64,000 bases of DNA from positions 1 through 64,000 of the forward strand of contig NZ_WHOS01000002.1 of the NCBI RefSeq assembly GCF_013340935.1, written 5' to 3'. Both the position numbers and the translations under genes were made by a program. The notes under the pieces are model-generated. The model was not told the origin of the DNA. It ran no database searches and saw only the letters and a list, made by a program, of their open reading frames with translations. Positions 7,969-18,400 of the stretch are shown here, piece after piece. The stretch's first letter is position 1. Every line of letters begins with the position of its first letter. The stretch is from Azospirillum melinis. GTDB taxonomy: Bacteria > Pseudomonadota > Alphaproteobacteria > Azospirillales > Azospirillaceae.

Positions 7969-9747
7969 ATGTTCCAATCGCTGAAAGCCAGGCTGTCCCG
8001 TCCGGAACAGCAGGATCCGGGCATCAGGGCCCCGGCTTGGCTGCGCGCCTTCGTACGCGGCGACGAGATCTGGCTGGCGGTGCTGGCTGCCGGCATCGGC
8101 ATCGTCGCCGCCTGCTTGGTCGCCGCCATCGTCACAGCGGTGCAGTCGCTCCATCACGTCCTGTTCGCGGTGGAGGGGCACGACGTCAGCGGGGCCGCCT
8201 CTGTCGATCCGTGGCGGGCGGCGCTGGTCCCGGTCGCCGGGGGCGGCCTGATGGCGGGGCTCGGCTGGCTGCTCGCCCGGCTTCCCCGCCTGTCGATCAT
8301 CGATCCGGTGGAGGCGAATGCCCTGCACGGCGGGCGCATCCCCATCCACGGCAGCCTGCTGCTGGTCCTGCAAACCATGCTGTCCAACGGCTTCGGCGCC
8401 TCGGTCGGCATGGAGGCCGGCTATGCCCAGGCCGGCGCGATGGTGGCGTCCAAGCTCGGCCGCATCTTCCATGTCCGGCGCGGCGATCTGCGCACGCTGG
8501 TCGGCTGCGGCACCGCGGCGGCAATCGCGGCGGCCTTCGACGCGCCGCTGACCGGCGCCTTCTATGCCTTCGAGCTGGTGATCGCCAGCTATTCGATCTC
8601 CACCCTGGCCCCGGTCGGCGTCGCCGCGATGACCGGGGTCGGCGTCATGCGGCTGATCCTGCCGCAGCCGTCGTTGCAGGTCGGCTTCGCCGGCAGTCTC
8701 GGGGCGGCCGATTACGCGCTGGTCTGCCTGATGGGCGTGCTGTGCGCCCTGCTCGGCATCGCCATGATGCGGACGGTCGCGCTGGTGGAGGCGGTCTTCA
8801 ACCGCAGCCGCGTTCCGGTCTGGGCCCGCCCGGTGGTCGGCGGATGCTGCATCGGGCTGCTGGCGCTCGCCACGCCGGCGGTGCTGTCGTCGGGCCACGG
8901 GGCGCTGCATGTCGGCTTCAACGCCTATTACACCGCCCCCGTCCTGCTGGCGCTGATCGGGCTGAAGGCGCTGGCCTCGTCGATTTCCATCGGGTCCGGC
9001 TTCCGCGGCGGCCTGTTCTTCGCCTCGCTGTTCCTGGGGGCGATGCTGGGCAAGCTGGTCGCCATCGGCTGGATGCTGGCGGTCGGGCTGACCATCCCGG
9101 CGGTGGTGATCGGCATCGTCGGCATGTGCGCCATGGCGACCGCAGTGCTCGGCGCGCCGCTGACCATGGCCTTCCTCGCCCTGGAGATCACCGGCAGCCT
9201 GCCCCTGACCATCGCGGTGCTGGCCGCCGCGGTGGTGTCGTCCATCACCGTCCGGCGGGTCTTCGGCTATTCCTTCGCCACATGGCGCTTCCATCTGCGC
9301 GGCGAGTCGATCCGCAGCGCCGCCGACGTCGGCTGGATCCGCGACCTGACGGTCGGGCGCATGATGCGCAAGGATGTCCGCACTGTGCGCGACGACCAGA
9401 CGCTCGCCCAGTTCCGCCGCAACTTCCCGCTGGGAGCGACGCAGAGGGTGATCGTCGTCGATCAGGCCGACCGCTATGCCGGGATCGTCTTCGTCTCCGA
9501 TGCCCACCGCGAGACGGCGGAAACGGTCGAACTCGCCGACCTCATCCGCCTCAAGACCGAAATGCTGCTGCCCAACGTCAACATCCGCGAGGCGATGAAA
9601 AGCTTCGCGACGGCGGAGAGCGACGTGCTGGCAGTGGTGGACGGCAGCGACCGGATGCGGGTGATCGGGCTGCTCACCGAACAGCACGCGCTGAAGCGCT
9701 ACAACGAGGAACTGGACGGGCGGCTGCGCGAGGGCGGGCTGCTGTGA
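7969..9747 (+). CDS. CLC-family chloride channel or transporter with CBS domains
   Basis: The protein has 592 residues from the ATG at 7969 (AAGGCGG upstream). The membrane part (about 40-440) has the CLC patterns MEAGYAQAGAM, GTAAAIAAAFDAPLTGAFYAFE and GSGFRGGLFFASLFLGAMLG. The classic GSGIP and GKxGP motifs are altered, as in many bacterial CLCs: the segment after the first helices reads NGFGASVGMEAGYAQ. The C-terminal part (about 455-585) holds a CBS pair (LTVGRMMRKDVRTVRDD and a second half ending VIGLLTEQHALKRY), which usually senses adenine nucleotides. It probably exchanges chloride or another anion for protons. It is not obviously tied to its neighbours. Confidence 0.88.
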   Translation: MFQSLKARLSRPEQQDPGIRAPAWLRAFVRGDEIWLAVLAAGIGIVAACLVAAIVTAVQSLHHVLFAVEGHDVSGAASVDPWRAALVPVAGGGLMAGLGWLLARLPRLSIIDPVEANALHGGRIPIHGSLLLVLQTMLSNGFGASVGMEAGYAQAGAMVASKLGRIFHVRRGDLRTLVGCGTAAAIAAAFDAPLTGAFYAFELVIASYSISTLAPVGVAAMTGVGVMRLILPQPSLQVGFAGSLGAADYALVCLMGVLCALLGIAMMRTVALVEAVFNRSRVPVWARPVVGGCCIGLLALATPAVLSSGHGALHVGFNAYYTAPVLLALIGLKALASSISIGSGFRGGLFFASLFLGAMLGKLVAIGWMLAVGLTIPAVVIGIVGMCAMATAVLGAPLTMAFLALEITGSLPLTIAVLAAAVVSSITVRRVFGYSFATWRFHLRGESIRSAADVGWIRDLTVGRMMRKDVRTVRDDQTLAQFRRNFPLGATQRVIVVDQADRYAGIVFVSDAHRETAETVELADLIRLKTEMLLPNVNIREAMKSFATAESDVLAVVDGSDRMRVIGLLTEQHALKRYNEELDGRLREGGLL

Positions 9748-9763
9748 CGGGTGATGCCCGCGA

Positions 9764-10702
9764 TCACGGGCCGGCTGCGGCTCCATCCCGCCGGCTTTCC
9801 TCGACCACCCAGCGGCGGAAGCGGTCATGGCGCTCGTCCGTCCGGCGCCGGCTGGGGACGACGAGGAAATAGCCTCTCTCCGTCTGGATCGGCCGGTCGA
9901 GCAGCGAGACCAGATGCCCGTCCCGCATCAGGTCGTCAATCAGCGGGCTCCATCCCAGCGCCACACCCTGGCCCATCAGGGCGGCCTGCAAGACCAGCGG
10001 ATAGTTGTTGAAGGTCAGCTCCTGGCCGCCGGCCGGCATCGGCAGCCCGTACAGGGTGAACCAGTCGCCCCAGGACAGCCACGCGGCCGGCCCGACGCTT
10101 TCCAGATGCAGGAGCGGCAGCGATGACAGGTCGGCCGGGTTGCCGGCGCCCCCGGCGGCAAGCGGAGCGCGGCTCGCCCGGAAGGCCGGGCTGCAGACCG
10201 GCAGCACCCGTTCCGGGAACAGCAGTTCCGCCTCGCAGCCGGGCCAATGGCCGTGCCCGAAGGTGATGGCGATGTCCGCAGCCTCGCGGCGCAGGTCGAT
10301 TGCGGTCTGCATCGTCACGATCCGCACGTCCAGCTCGGGCAGAAGCTGGCGCAGGGCGCTGAGACGCGGCAGCAGCCAGCCGGCGGCGAAACCGAAATCG
10401 GTGGCGACGTTCAGCACGCCCGGCCGGCGCCGGTCACGGATGCGAGTCACCGCATCGCCAATGCCGTCCAGCGCGTCGCGCGTCGCCTCGTAGAGCCGTA
10501 CGCCGTCCGGCGTCAGCGCCACGCCGCGGTGCAGGCGGCGGAACAGCGCCGTCCCCAGATCGGCCTCCAGCCAGCCGATCTGGTGGCTGACGGCCGACTG
10601 GGTGCAGGCAAGCTCGCGGGCGGCAGCGCTGAAGCTGAGCAGCCGGCCGGCGGCCTCGAAGAAAAGCAGGGTGCGCAGCGGCGGCAGACGGTCCTTTCCC
10701 AT
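9764..10702 (-). CDS. LysR-family regulator, probable choline-sulfate locus regulator
   Basis: The protein has 312 residues from the ATG at 10702, which follows AAGGGTG. A GTG six bases further out is in frame but has no ribosome site. It is GcvA-type: LRTLLFFEAAGRLLSFSAAA, then SAVSHQIGWLEADLGTALFRR. It is divergent from betC with about 110 bases between them, including a small dyad TCATG-CCAG-CATGA at 10712-10725. A LysR gene divergent from choline sulfatase is common in Proteobacteria, so control of betC and choX is the likely role. The inducer is presumably choline sulfate or choline. Confidence 0.87.
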   Translation of the reverse strand: MGKDRLPPLRTLLFFEAAGRLLSFSAAARELACTQSAVSHQIGWLEADLGTALFRRLHRGVALTPDGVRLYEATRDALDGIGDAVTRIRDRRRPGVLNVATDFGFAAGWLLPRLSALRQLLPELDVRIVTMQTAIDLRREAADIAITFGHGHWPGCEAELLFPERVLPVCSPAFRASRAPLAAGGAGNPADLSSLPLLHLESVGPAAWLSWGDWFTLYGLPMPAGGQELTFNNYPLVLQAALMGQGVALGWSPLIDDLMRDGHLVSLLDRPIQTERGYFLVVPSRRRTDERHDRFRRWVVEESRRDGAAAGP

Positions 10703-10813
10703 GAGCACCCTTCATGCCAGCATGATCAGACAGGGGCTTCACGCTCCCTGCCCGCTTCGTCAATTCTATCCTCCTCGAACGATCTGTCCACAGACGGTAT
10801 GAAGCAGGCGGAT

Positions 10814-12355
10814 ATGGCGCGGCGTCCCAACATCCTCATTCTCATGGCCGACCAGATGATCCCGCAGGCGCTCGGCGCCTACGGCAACCCGACGGTGCGG
10901 ACACCGCACATCGACCGGCTGGCGGAGAGCGGCGTGGTGTTCGACAGCGCCTATTGCAACAGCCCGCTCTGTGCGCCATCGCGCTATGTCTTCCTGTCGG
11001 GACGGCTGCCCTCGGCCATCGGCGCTTACGACAACGCCGCCGAATTCCCGTCGACCGTCCCCACCTTCGCCCATTATCTGCGGCTGGCCGGCTACCGGAC
11101 GATCCTGTCGGGCAAGATGCATTTCTGCGGCGCCGACCAGCTTCACGGCTTCGAGGAACGGTTGACCACCGACATCTATCCGGCCGATTTCGGCTGGACG
11201 CCGGACTGGACCCGCCCCGATGAACGGCCGAGCTGGTACCACAACATGAGTTCGGTGCGCGATGCCGGCCCCTGCCTGCGCACCAACCAGCTCGACTTCG
11301 ACGAGGAGGTGGTCTTCGCCTCGGAGCGCAAGCTGTACGACATCGCCCGCGGCCGGCGGGAACGCCCCTTCTGCTTCGTGGTGTCGCTGACCCACCCGCA
11401 CGACCCTTACGCCATCACCGAGCGCTACTGGAACCGCCACACCGACGCGGAGGTGCCGCTGCCGCGCGTCACCCTGGCGCCGGAGGAGATGGACCCGCAT
11501 TCGCAGCGGCTGCGCCGCGTCTGCGCCATGGACGAGATGCCGCTCAGCGAACGGCAGATCCGCAATGCCCGCCGCGCCTATTACGGGTCCGTCGCCTATG
11601 TGGACGACCAGATCGGCCGGCTCATGACCGTGCTGGAGGAAACCGGGCTGGCCGAGGACACCATCGTCGTCCTGTTGTCCGACCATGGCGACATGCTGGG
11701 CGAACGCGGCCTGTGGTACAAGATGAGCTTCTTCGAGTCCGCCTGCCGCATCCCGCTGATCGTCCGGACGCCGGGCTGGTTCCAGGCCGGACGGGTCGCC
11801 GCCTCGGTCTCGTCGATGGATCTGCTGCCGACCCTGGTCGACCTCGCTCATGACGGGGCGGCGCCGGGCCTGCGGACGCCGATCGACGGGCGCAGCCTGC
11901 TGCCGCACCTTCAGCGCAGCGGCGGCCACGACGAGGTGATCGGCGAATATCTGGGCGAAGGCGCCGTGGCCCCGATTGTGATGATCCGGCGCGGCAGCGA
12001 AAAATTCATCCATTCGCCGACCGATCCCGACCAGCTCTACGACCTGTCCGACGACCCGGACGAGCTGACCAACCGGGCGGAGCGGCCTGCCGCCGGCTCG
12101 GCGGCGGCCGATGCCGTGAAAGACTACCGCGCCGAGGTGGACCGGCGCTGGGATCTGGCGCGCCTGCATGGGGAGGTCGTCGCCAGCCAGCAGCTGCGCC
12201 TCCTGGTGGCCGATGCGCTGCGGCAGGGGCAGCATCGCTCCTGGGATTTCCAGCCTTTCACCGATGCAGGCACCAGCTATATGCGCAACCATCTGGATCT
12301 CGACGATCTGGAAGCCATGGCGCGCTTCCCGCGTCCCGGCGCCCCTGCGCAGTAG
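10814..12355 (+). CDS. betC: Choline sulfatase
   Basis: The protein has 513 residues from the ATG at 10814, close to the known length of rhizobial BetC. An in-frame ATG at 10799 has no ribosome site. The sulfatase signature C-A-P-S-R lies at about residues 53-57 (LCAPSRYVFLSGR), where Cys is converted to formylglycine. The metal site begins with NILILMADQM. Further conserved patterns are LSGKMHFCG, VSLTHPHDPYAI and LLSDHGDMLGERGLWYKMSFFE. The C-terminal choline-sulfatase extension is present (YLGEGAVAPIVMIRRG). No signal peptide is seen, so it acts in the cytoplasm, releasing choline and sulfate from choline-O-sulfate. A divergent LysR and a downstream choline-binding protein support the assignment. 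Confidence 0.92.
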   Translation: MARRPNILILMADQMIPQALGAYGNPTVRTPHIDRLAESGVVFDSAYCNSPLCAPSRYVFLSGRLPSAIGAYDNAAEFPSTVPTFAHYLRLAGYRTILSGKMHFCGADQLHGFEERLTTDIYPADFGWTPDWTRPDERPSWYHNMSSVRDAGPCLRTNQLDFDEEVVFASERKLYDIARGRRERPFCFVVSLTHPHDPYAITERYWNRHTDAEVPLPRVTLAPEEMDPHSQRLRRVCAMDEMPLSERQIRNARRAYYGSVAYVDDQIGRLMTVLEETGLAEDTIVVLLSDHGDMLGERGLWYKMSFFESACRIPLIVRTPGWFQAGRVAASVSSMDLLPTLVDLAHDGAAPGLRTPIDGRSLLPHLQRSGGHDEVIGEYLGEGAVAPIVMIRRGSEKFIHSPTDPDQLYDLSDDPDELTNRAERPAAGSAAADAVKDYRAEVDRRWDLARLHGEVVASQQLRLLVADALRQGQHRSWDFQPFTDAGTSYMRNHLDLDDLEAMARFPRPGAPAQ

Positions 12356-12410
12356 GACGGCGCGACGGCGCGTCGGACCTCGACCGTCAACCGACAGGAG
12401 GGAAAGCAGC

Positions 12411-13403
12411 ATGCATGGACCCGGGGTTGCAATGGGCGGTTTGACGGCAGGGCGTGCGGCGCTGGCCGGCCTGATGGCCGTGTTCGGGATGGCGGCCGGC
12501 TCGCTGCCCTCTTCGGCGGTGGCGGCGGAACCGGCCAGCTGCCAGACGGTGAGGATGGCGGACCCCGGCTGGACCGACATCACCGCGACCAATGCGGTGG
12601 CGGGCACCCTGCTGAGCGCGCTGGGCTACCAGCAGAAGATCGAGACGGTCGCCGTGCCGATCATTTTCCAGGGGCTGAAGACCGCGCAGATCGATGTCTT
12701 CCTCGGCAACTGGATGCCGGCCCAATCCACCTTCCTCGACAAGCTGATCGCCGAGAAATCCGTCGAGATCGTGCGCCCGAACCTGGAGAATGCCAAATTC
12801 ACCCTGGCTGTGCCGAAGGCGGTGGCCGATGCCGGCGTGCACAGCTTCGCCGACCTCGCCAAATTCGGCGACCGGTTCGAAAAGAAGATCTACGGGATCG
12901 AACCGGGGGCGCCAGCGAACCAGAATATCCAGCGCATGCTCGACAAGAAGGATTTCGGGCTGGAGGGCTGGACCCTGGTCGAATCGAGCGAGCAGGCCAT
13001 GCTGGCCCAGGCGGTGCGCCGGACGCGCAGCAAGGACTGGGTGGTCTTCCTCGGCTGGCAGCCGCACCCGATGAACACCCGGATCGACATGGCCTATCTC
13101 AGCGGCGGCGACGCCTATTTCGGCCCGAACTATGGCAGTACCACGGTCAACACCCTGTCCCGGCGCGGCTACGGCACCGACTGCACGAATGTCCACCGCC
13201 TGTTCAGCCAGCTCGCCTTCACCGTCGGGATGGAGAACGAAATCATGGCCGCCATCACGGACGACAAGAAGGCCCCCAAGGACGCGGCGGCCGACCATCT
13301 GAAGGCGCATCCCGACCTGCTCGGCCCCTGGCTGGCCGGCGTGTCGACCCGCGACGGCAAGGACGGCGCCGCCGCCGTCCGCACGGCGCTGGGCCTGAAG
13401 TGA
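12411..13403 (+). CDS. choX: Choline ABC transporter, periplasmic choline-binding protein
   Basis: The protein has 330 residues from the ATG at 12411 behind CAGGAGG. An N-terminal signal peptide ends about residue 39 (SSAVAAEPA). The mature protein is an OpuAC/ProX-type binder: MADPGWTDITATNAVAGTLL, VPIIFQGLKTAQIDVFLGNWMPAQ and DWVVFLGWQPHPMN, with aromatic residues expected to cage a trimethylammonium group. The gene is 55 bases after betC, so they are likely co-transcribed. The permease and ATPase genes (choW, choV) do not follow, which is unusual. They may lie elsewhere, or the protein may serve another transporter. Confidence 0.85.
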   Translation: MHGPGVAMGGLTAGRAALAGLMAVFGMAAGSLPSSAVAAEPASCQTVRMADPGWTDITATNAVAGTLLSALGYQQKIETVAVPIIFQGLKTAQIDVFLGNWMPAQSTFLDKLIAEKSVEIVRPNLENAKFTLAVPKAVADAGVHSFADLAKFGDRFEKKIYGIEPGAPANQNIQRMLDKKDFGLEGWTLVESSEQAMLAQAVRRTRSKDWVVFLGWQPHPMNTRIDMAYLSGGDAYFGPNYGSTTVNTLSRRGYGTDCTNVHRLFSQLAFTVGMENEIMAAITDDKKAPKDAAADHLKAHPDLLGPWLAGVSTRDGKDGAAAVRTALGLK

Positions 13404-13453
13404 CGCAACCTGACGCAACCGAACGAGATGAAAACGACAAGGAGATGAACGAC

Positions 13454-13561
13454 ATGCTCGCCGCGTTGCGCGCATGGGTCCGGGCCCGCTTCTCGTCCTG
13501 GTTCCGCCCGTCCTACCGGCCCGAACGCCACTACATGCGAGGCCCCTCCGGCCGACGATGA
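13454..13561 (+). CDS. Small Arg-rich protein, 35 residues, unknown
   Basis: This short frame begins at the ATG at 13454, five bases beyond AAGGAG..GAAC, and ends at TGA 13559-13561. It lies 50 bases after choX and in the same direction, so it should be in the betC-choX transcript. The peptide begins MLAALRAWVRARFSSW and ends with several Arg and Pro residues, and about a quarter of its residues are Arg. Its start could bind membranes as an amphipathic helix. I recognise no family. An in-frame ATG two codons earlier overlaps the ribosome site. Confidence 0.5.
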   Translation: MLAALRAWVRARFSSWFRPSYRPERHYMRGPSGRR

Positions 13562-13633
13562 GGCCGGAGCCTAGATAGGGATGCTCGTTTCCATGATCCG
13601 GTCGTTCTGAGGCACGCGGGGCAGCGCCACCCT

Positions 13634-13663
13634 GGCCGGCCACCCAACCATGGGCGGCCGGCC
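13634..13663. terminator. GC-rich hairpin between convergent genes
   Basis: GGCCGGCC at both ends, with CCCA/TGGG inside, can form a stem of 8 plus 4 pairs around an ACCA loop with one mismatch. It lies between the betC-choX unit and the convergent aldehyde dehydrogenase gene. There is no U-tract, so it may be a weak bidirectional terminator or just a stable stem. Confidence 0.4.
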
Positions 13664-13706
13664 TCACCGGGAATGGTGGAGCACACGGCTCCATCAAGGA
13701 TGGATT

Positions 13707-15158
13707 TCAGGGCGCGTAGCCGACGGTCCCCTTGATCTCCAGGAACTCCTCCAGCCCGAAATCGGCATATTCGCGCCCGTTGCCGGACTGCTTGTAGCCG
13801 CCGAAGGGCGCGCCGGCGTCCCAGGCCGGGTGGTTGATGTAGACGTTCCCGCTGCGCATCTGCGCCGCCACCTTGCGGGCACGCTCCAGCGAGCCCGACT
13901 GCACATAGGAGGCGAGGCCGTAGGGCGTGTCGTTGGCCCGGCGGATCGCCTCTTCCTCGCTGCCATAGGGGAGGATCGCCAGCACCGGGCCGAAGATCTC
14001 CTCGCGCGCGATGGTCATGTCGTCGGTGACGTTGGCGAAGACCGTCGGCCGGACATAATAGCCGCGGTTCAGCCCCTCGGGGCGGCCGGGACCGCCGGTG
14101 ACGAGGTCGGCGCCCTCGGCGATGCCGGTCTCGATCAGGCGCTGGATCTTGTCGTACTGGACCTGGCTGACGACCGGACCGAGCCGGGTGTCGGCGGCGG
14201 ACGGCGCACCGACCTTCAACCGTTCGGCCGTGGTCCTGGCGATCTCCACCGCCTGGCCGTGGAGGGCGGCCGGCACGAACATCCGGGTCGGGGCGTTGCA
14301 CGACTGGCCGCTGTTGTTCATGCAGCCCTCGACGCCCAGCTTCACGGCGCGGTTCAGGTCGGCATCGTCCAGGATGATGTTGGCGGACTTGCCGCCCAGT
14401 TCCTGATGCACGCGCTTGACCGTGTCGGCCGCCGCCTTGGCGACGAGGATGCCGGCCCGCGTCGATCCGGTGAAGGACACCATGTCGACGCCCGAATGGC
14501 GGGCGATGGCCTCGCCCACCGTCGGGCCGTCGCCGTTGATGAGGTTGAAGACGCCCTTCGGCACGCCGGCCTCATGGACGGCTTCGGCGAAGAGGATGGC
14601 GTTGAGCGGGGCGATCTCGCTCGGCTTCAGCACCATGGTGCAGCCGGCGGCCAGCGCCGGCGCCACCTTGCACATGATCTGGTTGATCGGCCAGTTCCAC
14701 GGCGTGATCATGCCGACGACGCCGATCGGCTCCTTGCTGATCAGGGTGGATCCGCGCAGTTCCTCGAACGCGAAGCCTTCCAGCGTCTCGATCATCCGGG
14801 AGAGATGGGCGGTTCCCATGGCGGCCTGCGAACGGTGGGCCAGCGTCTTCGGCGCCCCCATCTCACGCGACAGGATGTCCGCGACGGCGTCGTAGCGCGC
14901 CTTGTAGCACTCCAGCAGGCGCCGCATCAGGGCAAGCCGCTCCTCGCGCGAGGTGGCGGCGAAGGCCGGGAAGGCGGCGCGGGCCGCGGCGACCGCCCGG
15001 TCGATATCCTCCGCTGAGCCCATCGCGATGGTGGCGAAGGCCTCCTCCGTCGCCGGATCGATCACGTCGAGCGTCGTGCCGCCCGCCGTCCCGGTCGCGG
15101 GCCCGTTCGCCGGATCCACCCAGGCGCCGTCGATGTAGAATTTCAGGCTGTTCGACAT
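13707..15158 (-). CDS. NAD(P)-dependent aldehyde dehydrogenase
   Basis: The protein has 483 residues from the ATG at 15158. The fold and active site are intact: TPWNWPINQI (oxyanion Asn), FTGSTRAG (cofactor loop), HQELGGKSANI (general base Glu), NNSGQSCNAPTRM (nucleophilic Cys) and EEIFGPVLAI. Its position beside choline sulfatase suggests betaine aldehyde as one possible substrate, but the active-site surroundings (GQSCNAPTRM) differ from those usual in BetB. A broad or other aldehyde substrate is equally possible, so no gene name is given. It converges on the choX transcript. Confidence 0.85.
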   Translation of the reverse strand: MSNSLKFYIDGAWVDPANGPATGTAGGTTLDVIDPATEEAFATIAMGSAEDIDRAVAAARAAFPAFAATSREERLALMRRLLECYKARYDAVADILSREMGAPKTLAHRSQAAMGTAHLSRMIETLEGFAFEELRGSTLISKEPIGVVGMITPWNWPINQIMCKVAPALAAGCTMVLKPSEIAPLNAILFAEAVHEAGVPKGVFNLINGDGPTVGEAIARHSGVDMVSFTGSTRAGILVAKAAADTVKRVHQELGGKSANIILDDADLNRAVKLGVEGCMNNSGQSCNAPTRMFVPAALHGQAVEIARTTAERLKVGAPSAADTRLGPVVSQVQYDKIQRLIETGIAEGADLVTGGPGRPEGLNRGYYVRPTVFANVTDDMTIAREEIFGPVLAILPYGSEEEAIRRANDTPYGLASYVQSGSLERARKVAAQMRSGNVYINHPAWDAGAPFGGYKQSGNGREYADFGLEEFLEIKGTVGYAP

Positions 15159-15454
15159 CCATGCCTCGTGTTCGTACAGTGGCGGGAACGGCTGCCTGAC
15201 CAGGGACCGGAGCAGCCGCTCCGCAGGTCGAAGGAAAATAGCCCTCTGCACGACGGACCGGAAGCCGCAACACGCCGCCCATGTCCGGGACCGGCGAAAG
15301 ACTGCCGAGAGGACGGGGACGAGCGGAAAAAGCAATCGACCGCCTGCCCCAACCACGACGGCTCAGGTCGTGAGCGGTAACCCAACACGCCGCCGTGAAC
15401 GAATGGCGCCGACTGCTGTTTCCATTGCTGTCCATCCCCGTCCGACCATGGTTC

Positions 15455-18400
15455 ATGCCCCCCGACCAAGCGTCCCAGACCGACACCCCGTCCAGCAGCC
15501 AGCTTGCCGCCAGCCTCACCCGCAGGGAGAGGCAGCACGACCTGCTGGCCCGTTTCGGCATGGCCGCCCTGAAAAGCACCGACATCGCCGAGCTGTTGCA
15601 GCAGGCAACCGCCCTCTGCGCCGAAGCGCTGGAGGCCGAACTCTGCAAGGCGCTGGAATGGGTGAAGGACGCGGATGGCTCCGAGCGTCTGCTGGTCCGC
15701 GCCGGTGTCGGCTGGCATCCCGCTGTGGTCGGCCGGCGGTCTGTCGGCGCCGACCTCACCTCTCCTGCCGGTTATGCACTGAAGACCGGCGAGCCGGTCA
15801 TCACCAACGACCTCGGCGCCGAGTCCCGCTTCCGCTGCCCCGCCCTGCTGGCCGAACATGGGGTGACGCGCGCCGTCAACGTCATCATCCGCGGCGAGGG
15901 CGCGCCATTCGGCGTGCTGGAGGTCGACAGCAGCCGGGAGGGCCGCTTCGACGCCGCCGACGCCGCCTTCCTCCAGGGGGTCGCCAACCTGCTGGGGGGC
16001 GCCATCGACCGCGCCAACGATGCCGCCGCGCGCCGCCGCACCGAAGCCCTGCTGCGCGAGAACGAGGCCCAGTTCCGCGGCCTCGCCGACCTGATCCCGC
16101 AGCTGACCTGGATGGCCGATGCCAGCGGCGCGATCTATTGGTACAACCGGCGCTGGTACGACTATACCGGCGCCAGGCCGGGCGAGACGGAGGGCTGGAA
16201 CTGGCGGAGCGTCCACCACCCCGACCATGTCGACCGCGCCTCCGACGGTTTCTTCCGCGCCATCCGCACCGGCGAGCCGTGGGAGGATACCTTTCCCTTG
16301 CGCGGCAAGGATGGACAGTACCGCTGGTTCCTGTCGCGCGCCGTGCCGGTGCGCGGCCAAGATGGGCGGATCCTGCGCTGGCTGGGCACCAACACCGACG
16401 TGACCGAGCAGCGCAAGGCCGAATCCCGGATCATGGAGGCGGAGCGTCGGCTGCAACTGGCGCTGCGCGCCGCGCGGATCGGCGCATGGTCGTGGAATTT
16501 GGAGGAGGACCGCATCGAGGCAGACGGCCGGCTGCGCGAGATCTTCGACTTCACCGCGGACCAGCCGATCGGCGGCTCCGACGTGACCGGCCGCGTCCAT
16601 CCCGACGACCAGCCGCGGATCGGCGGGATCATCGAAACCGCCCGGCGGGAGCGCGGCGAATATGACGCCGAATTCCGCATCCTGCTGCCGTCCGGCGAGG
16701 TCCGCTGGGCGGTGGCGCGCGGGGTGGTGACCGACAGCACGCCGGAACGCAGCCTGACGCTGATCGGCGTGACCTGGGACACCACCGACGCCAAGCGGGC
16801 GGAGGAGAAGTTGCGCCTCAGCGAGGAGCGCTTCCGCTCGCTGGTGGAGGCGACCGCCGCCATCGTCTGGTACACCTCCGGCGCCGGCCGTTTCGAGACC
16901 CCGCAGCCGAGTTGGAGCAGTTTCACCGGCCAGACCTTCGACGAGTTGAAGGGCATCGGCTGGGTCGAGGCGATCCACCCCGACGACCGCCCCCACACCT
17001 CGGAAGCCTGGCGTGCGGCGCGGGCGGGGCGGACGATCTACAAGACGGAACACCGCCTGCGCCGCTATGACGGCGTCTATCGCGACATGCTGGTGCGCGC
17101 CGTGCCGCTCCTCGACGCCGGTGGCGCGGTTCAGGAATGGGTCGGCGTCCATACCGACATCACCACCCGCCGTCGCGCCGAGGAGGCGCTGCGCGAGACG
17201 GAGGAGCGCTACCGGCTGGCGGCGCAGGCAACCAACGACGCCATCTGGGACTGGAACCTGTCGTCCGACCGCATCCATTGGAACGAGGCGGTGCGCACCC
17301 TCTTCGGCTACGGCGCGGACACCGGCGAGACCTCCGCCTCCTGGTGGATGGACCACATCCACCCCGACGACCAGGACCATGTGGTCACCGGCATCCATGC
17401 GGTGATCGACGGCGGCGGCACGCGCTGGAACGACGAATACCGCTTCCGCCGTGCCGACGGCAGCTATGCCAGCATCCTCGACCGCGGCTTCGTTCTGCGC
17501 AGTCCCATCGGCCAGCCCCTGCGCATGATCGGCGCCATGCAGGACATCAGCGTGCGCAAGCGGGTGGAGGAGGAGCTGGAGGCCGCCCGTTTCACCGCGG
17601 AGGAGGCCAACCGGGCCAAGAGCCTGTTCATCGCCAACATGAGCCACGAGCTGCGCACACCGCTCAGCGCCGTCATCGGCTACACCGAAATGCTGGAGGA
17701 GGAACTGGCCGACCTCGGCGTCGACAGCATGCTGCCCGATCTGGAGAAGATAGAGGCGAACGCCCGCCACCTGCTGAACCTCATCAACGGCGTCCTCGAC
17801 ATCTCGAAGATCGAGGCCGGCAAGATGGAGGTGCATGGCGAGGACGCCGACATCGCCGAGCTGACGCGCGAGGTCGCCGCGACGGTGGAGGCGCTGGTGT
17901 CGAAGAAGGGCAACCGGCTGGCCGTAGAGGTGGCGGACGGGCTCGGCACCATGCACACCGACGTGGTGAAGGTGCGCCAGTGCCTCTTCAACCTGTTGAG
18001 CAACGCCGCGAAATTCACCGAGGACGGCACCATCACCCTGTCGGTGGAGCGGGCTGCCCCCGGCCCGCAGGGCGCGGAGGAGACCACCTCCGCCGACATG
18101 GTCGTCTTCCGCGTCACCGACACCGGGATCGGCATGACGCCGGAACAGGTCCGCCGGCTGTTCGAACGCTTCATGCAGGCCGACAGCTCCACCACCCGGC
18201 GCTTCGGCGGGACCGGGCTCGGACTGGCGATCACCAAGGCCTTCGCCAACATGCTGGGCGGCGAGATATCCGTCGACACCGCATCGGGCCAGGGCACCGG
18301 CTTCACGCTCCGCCTTCCCGCCGACCTGCGGCATGGCCGTCTGGCCGGCACGGCCGATGCCGACCCGTTGCGGGTGGAGGAGGTCACGCCGTCCCAGGCC

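Noticed and set aside
7774-9828. A 684-codon open frame on the minus strand opposite the CLC gene
   Set aside because: Same cause. Composition is extreme (Asp, His, Arg, Gln) and no domain is seen, while the plus-strand CLC protein has clear motifs.
10712-10725. TCATG-CCAG-CATGA dyad between the LysR gene and betC as a firm operator
   Set aside because: The arms are only 5 bases long and such short dyads are frequent. It is mentioned with the regulator but not called as a separate site.
10766-12607. A 613-codon open frame on the minus strand opposite betC
   Set aside because: It overlaps choline sulfatase with its intact C-A-P-S-R signature and has no plausible protein features.
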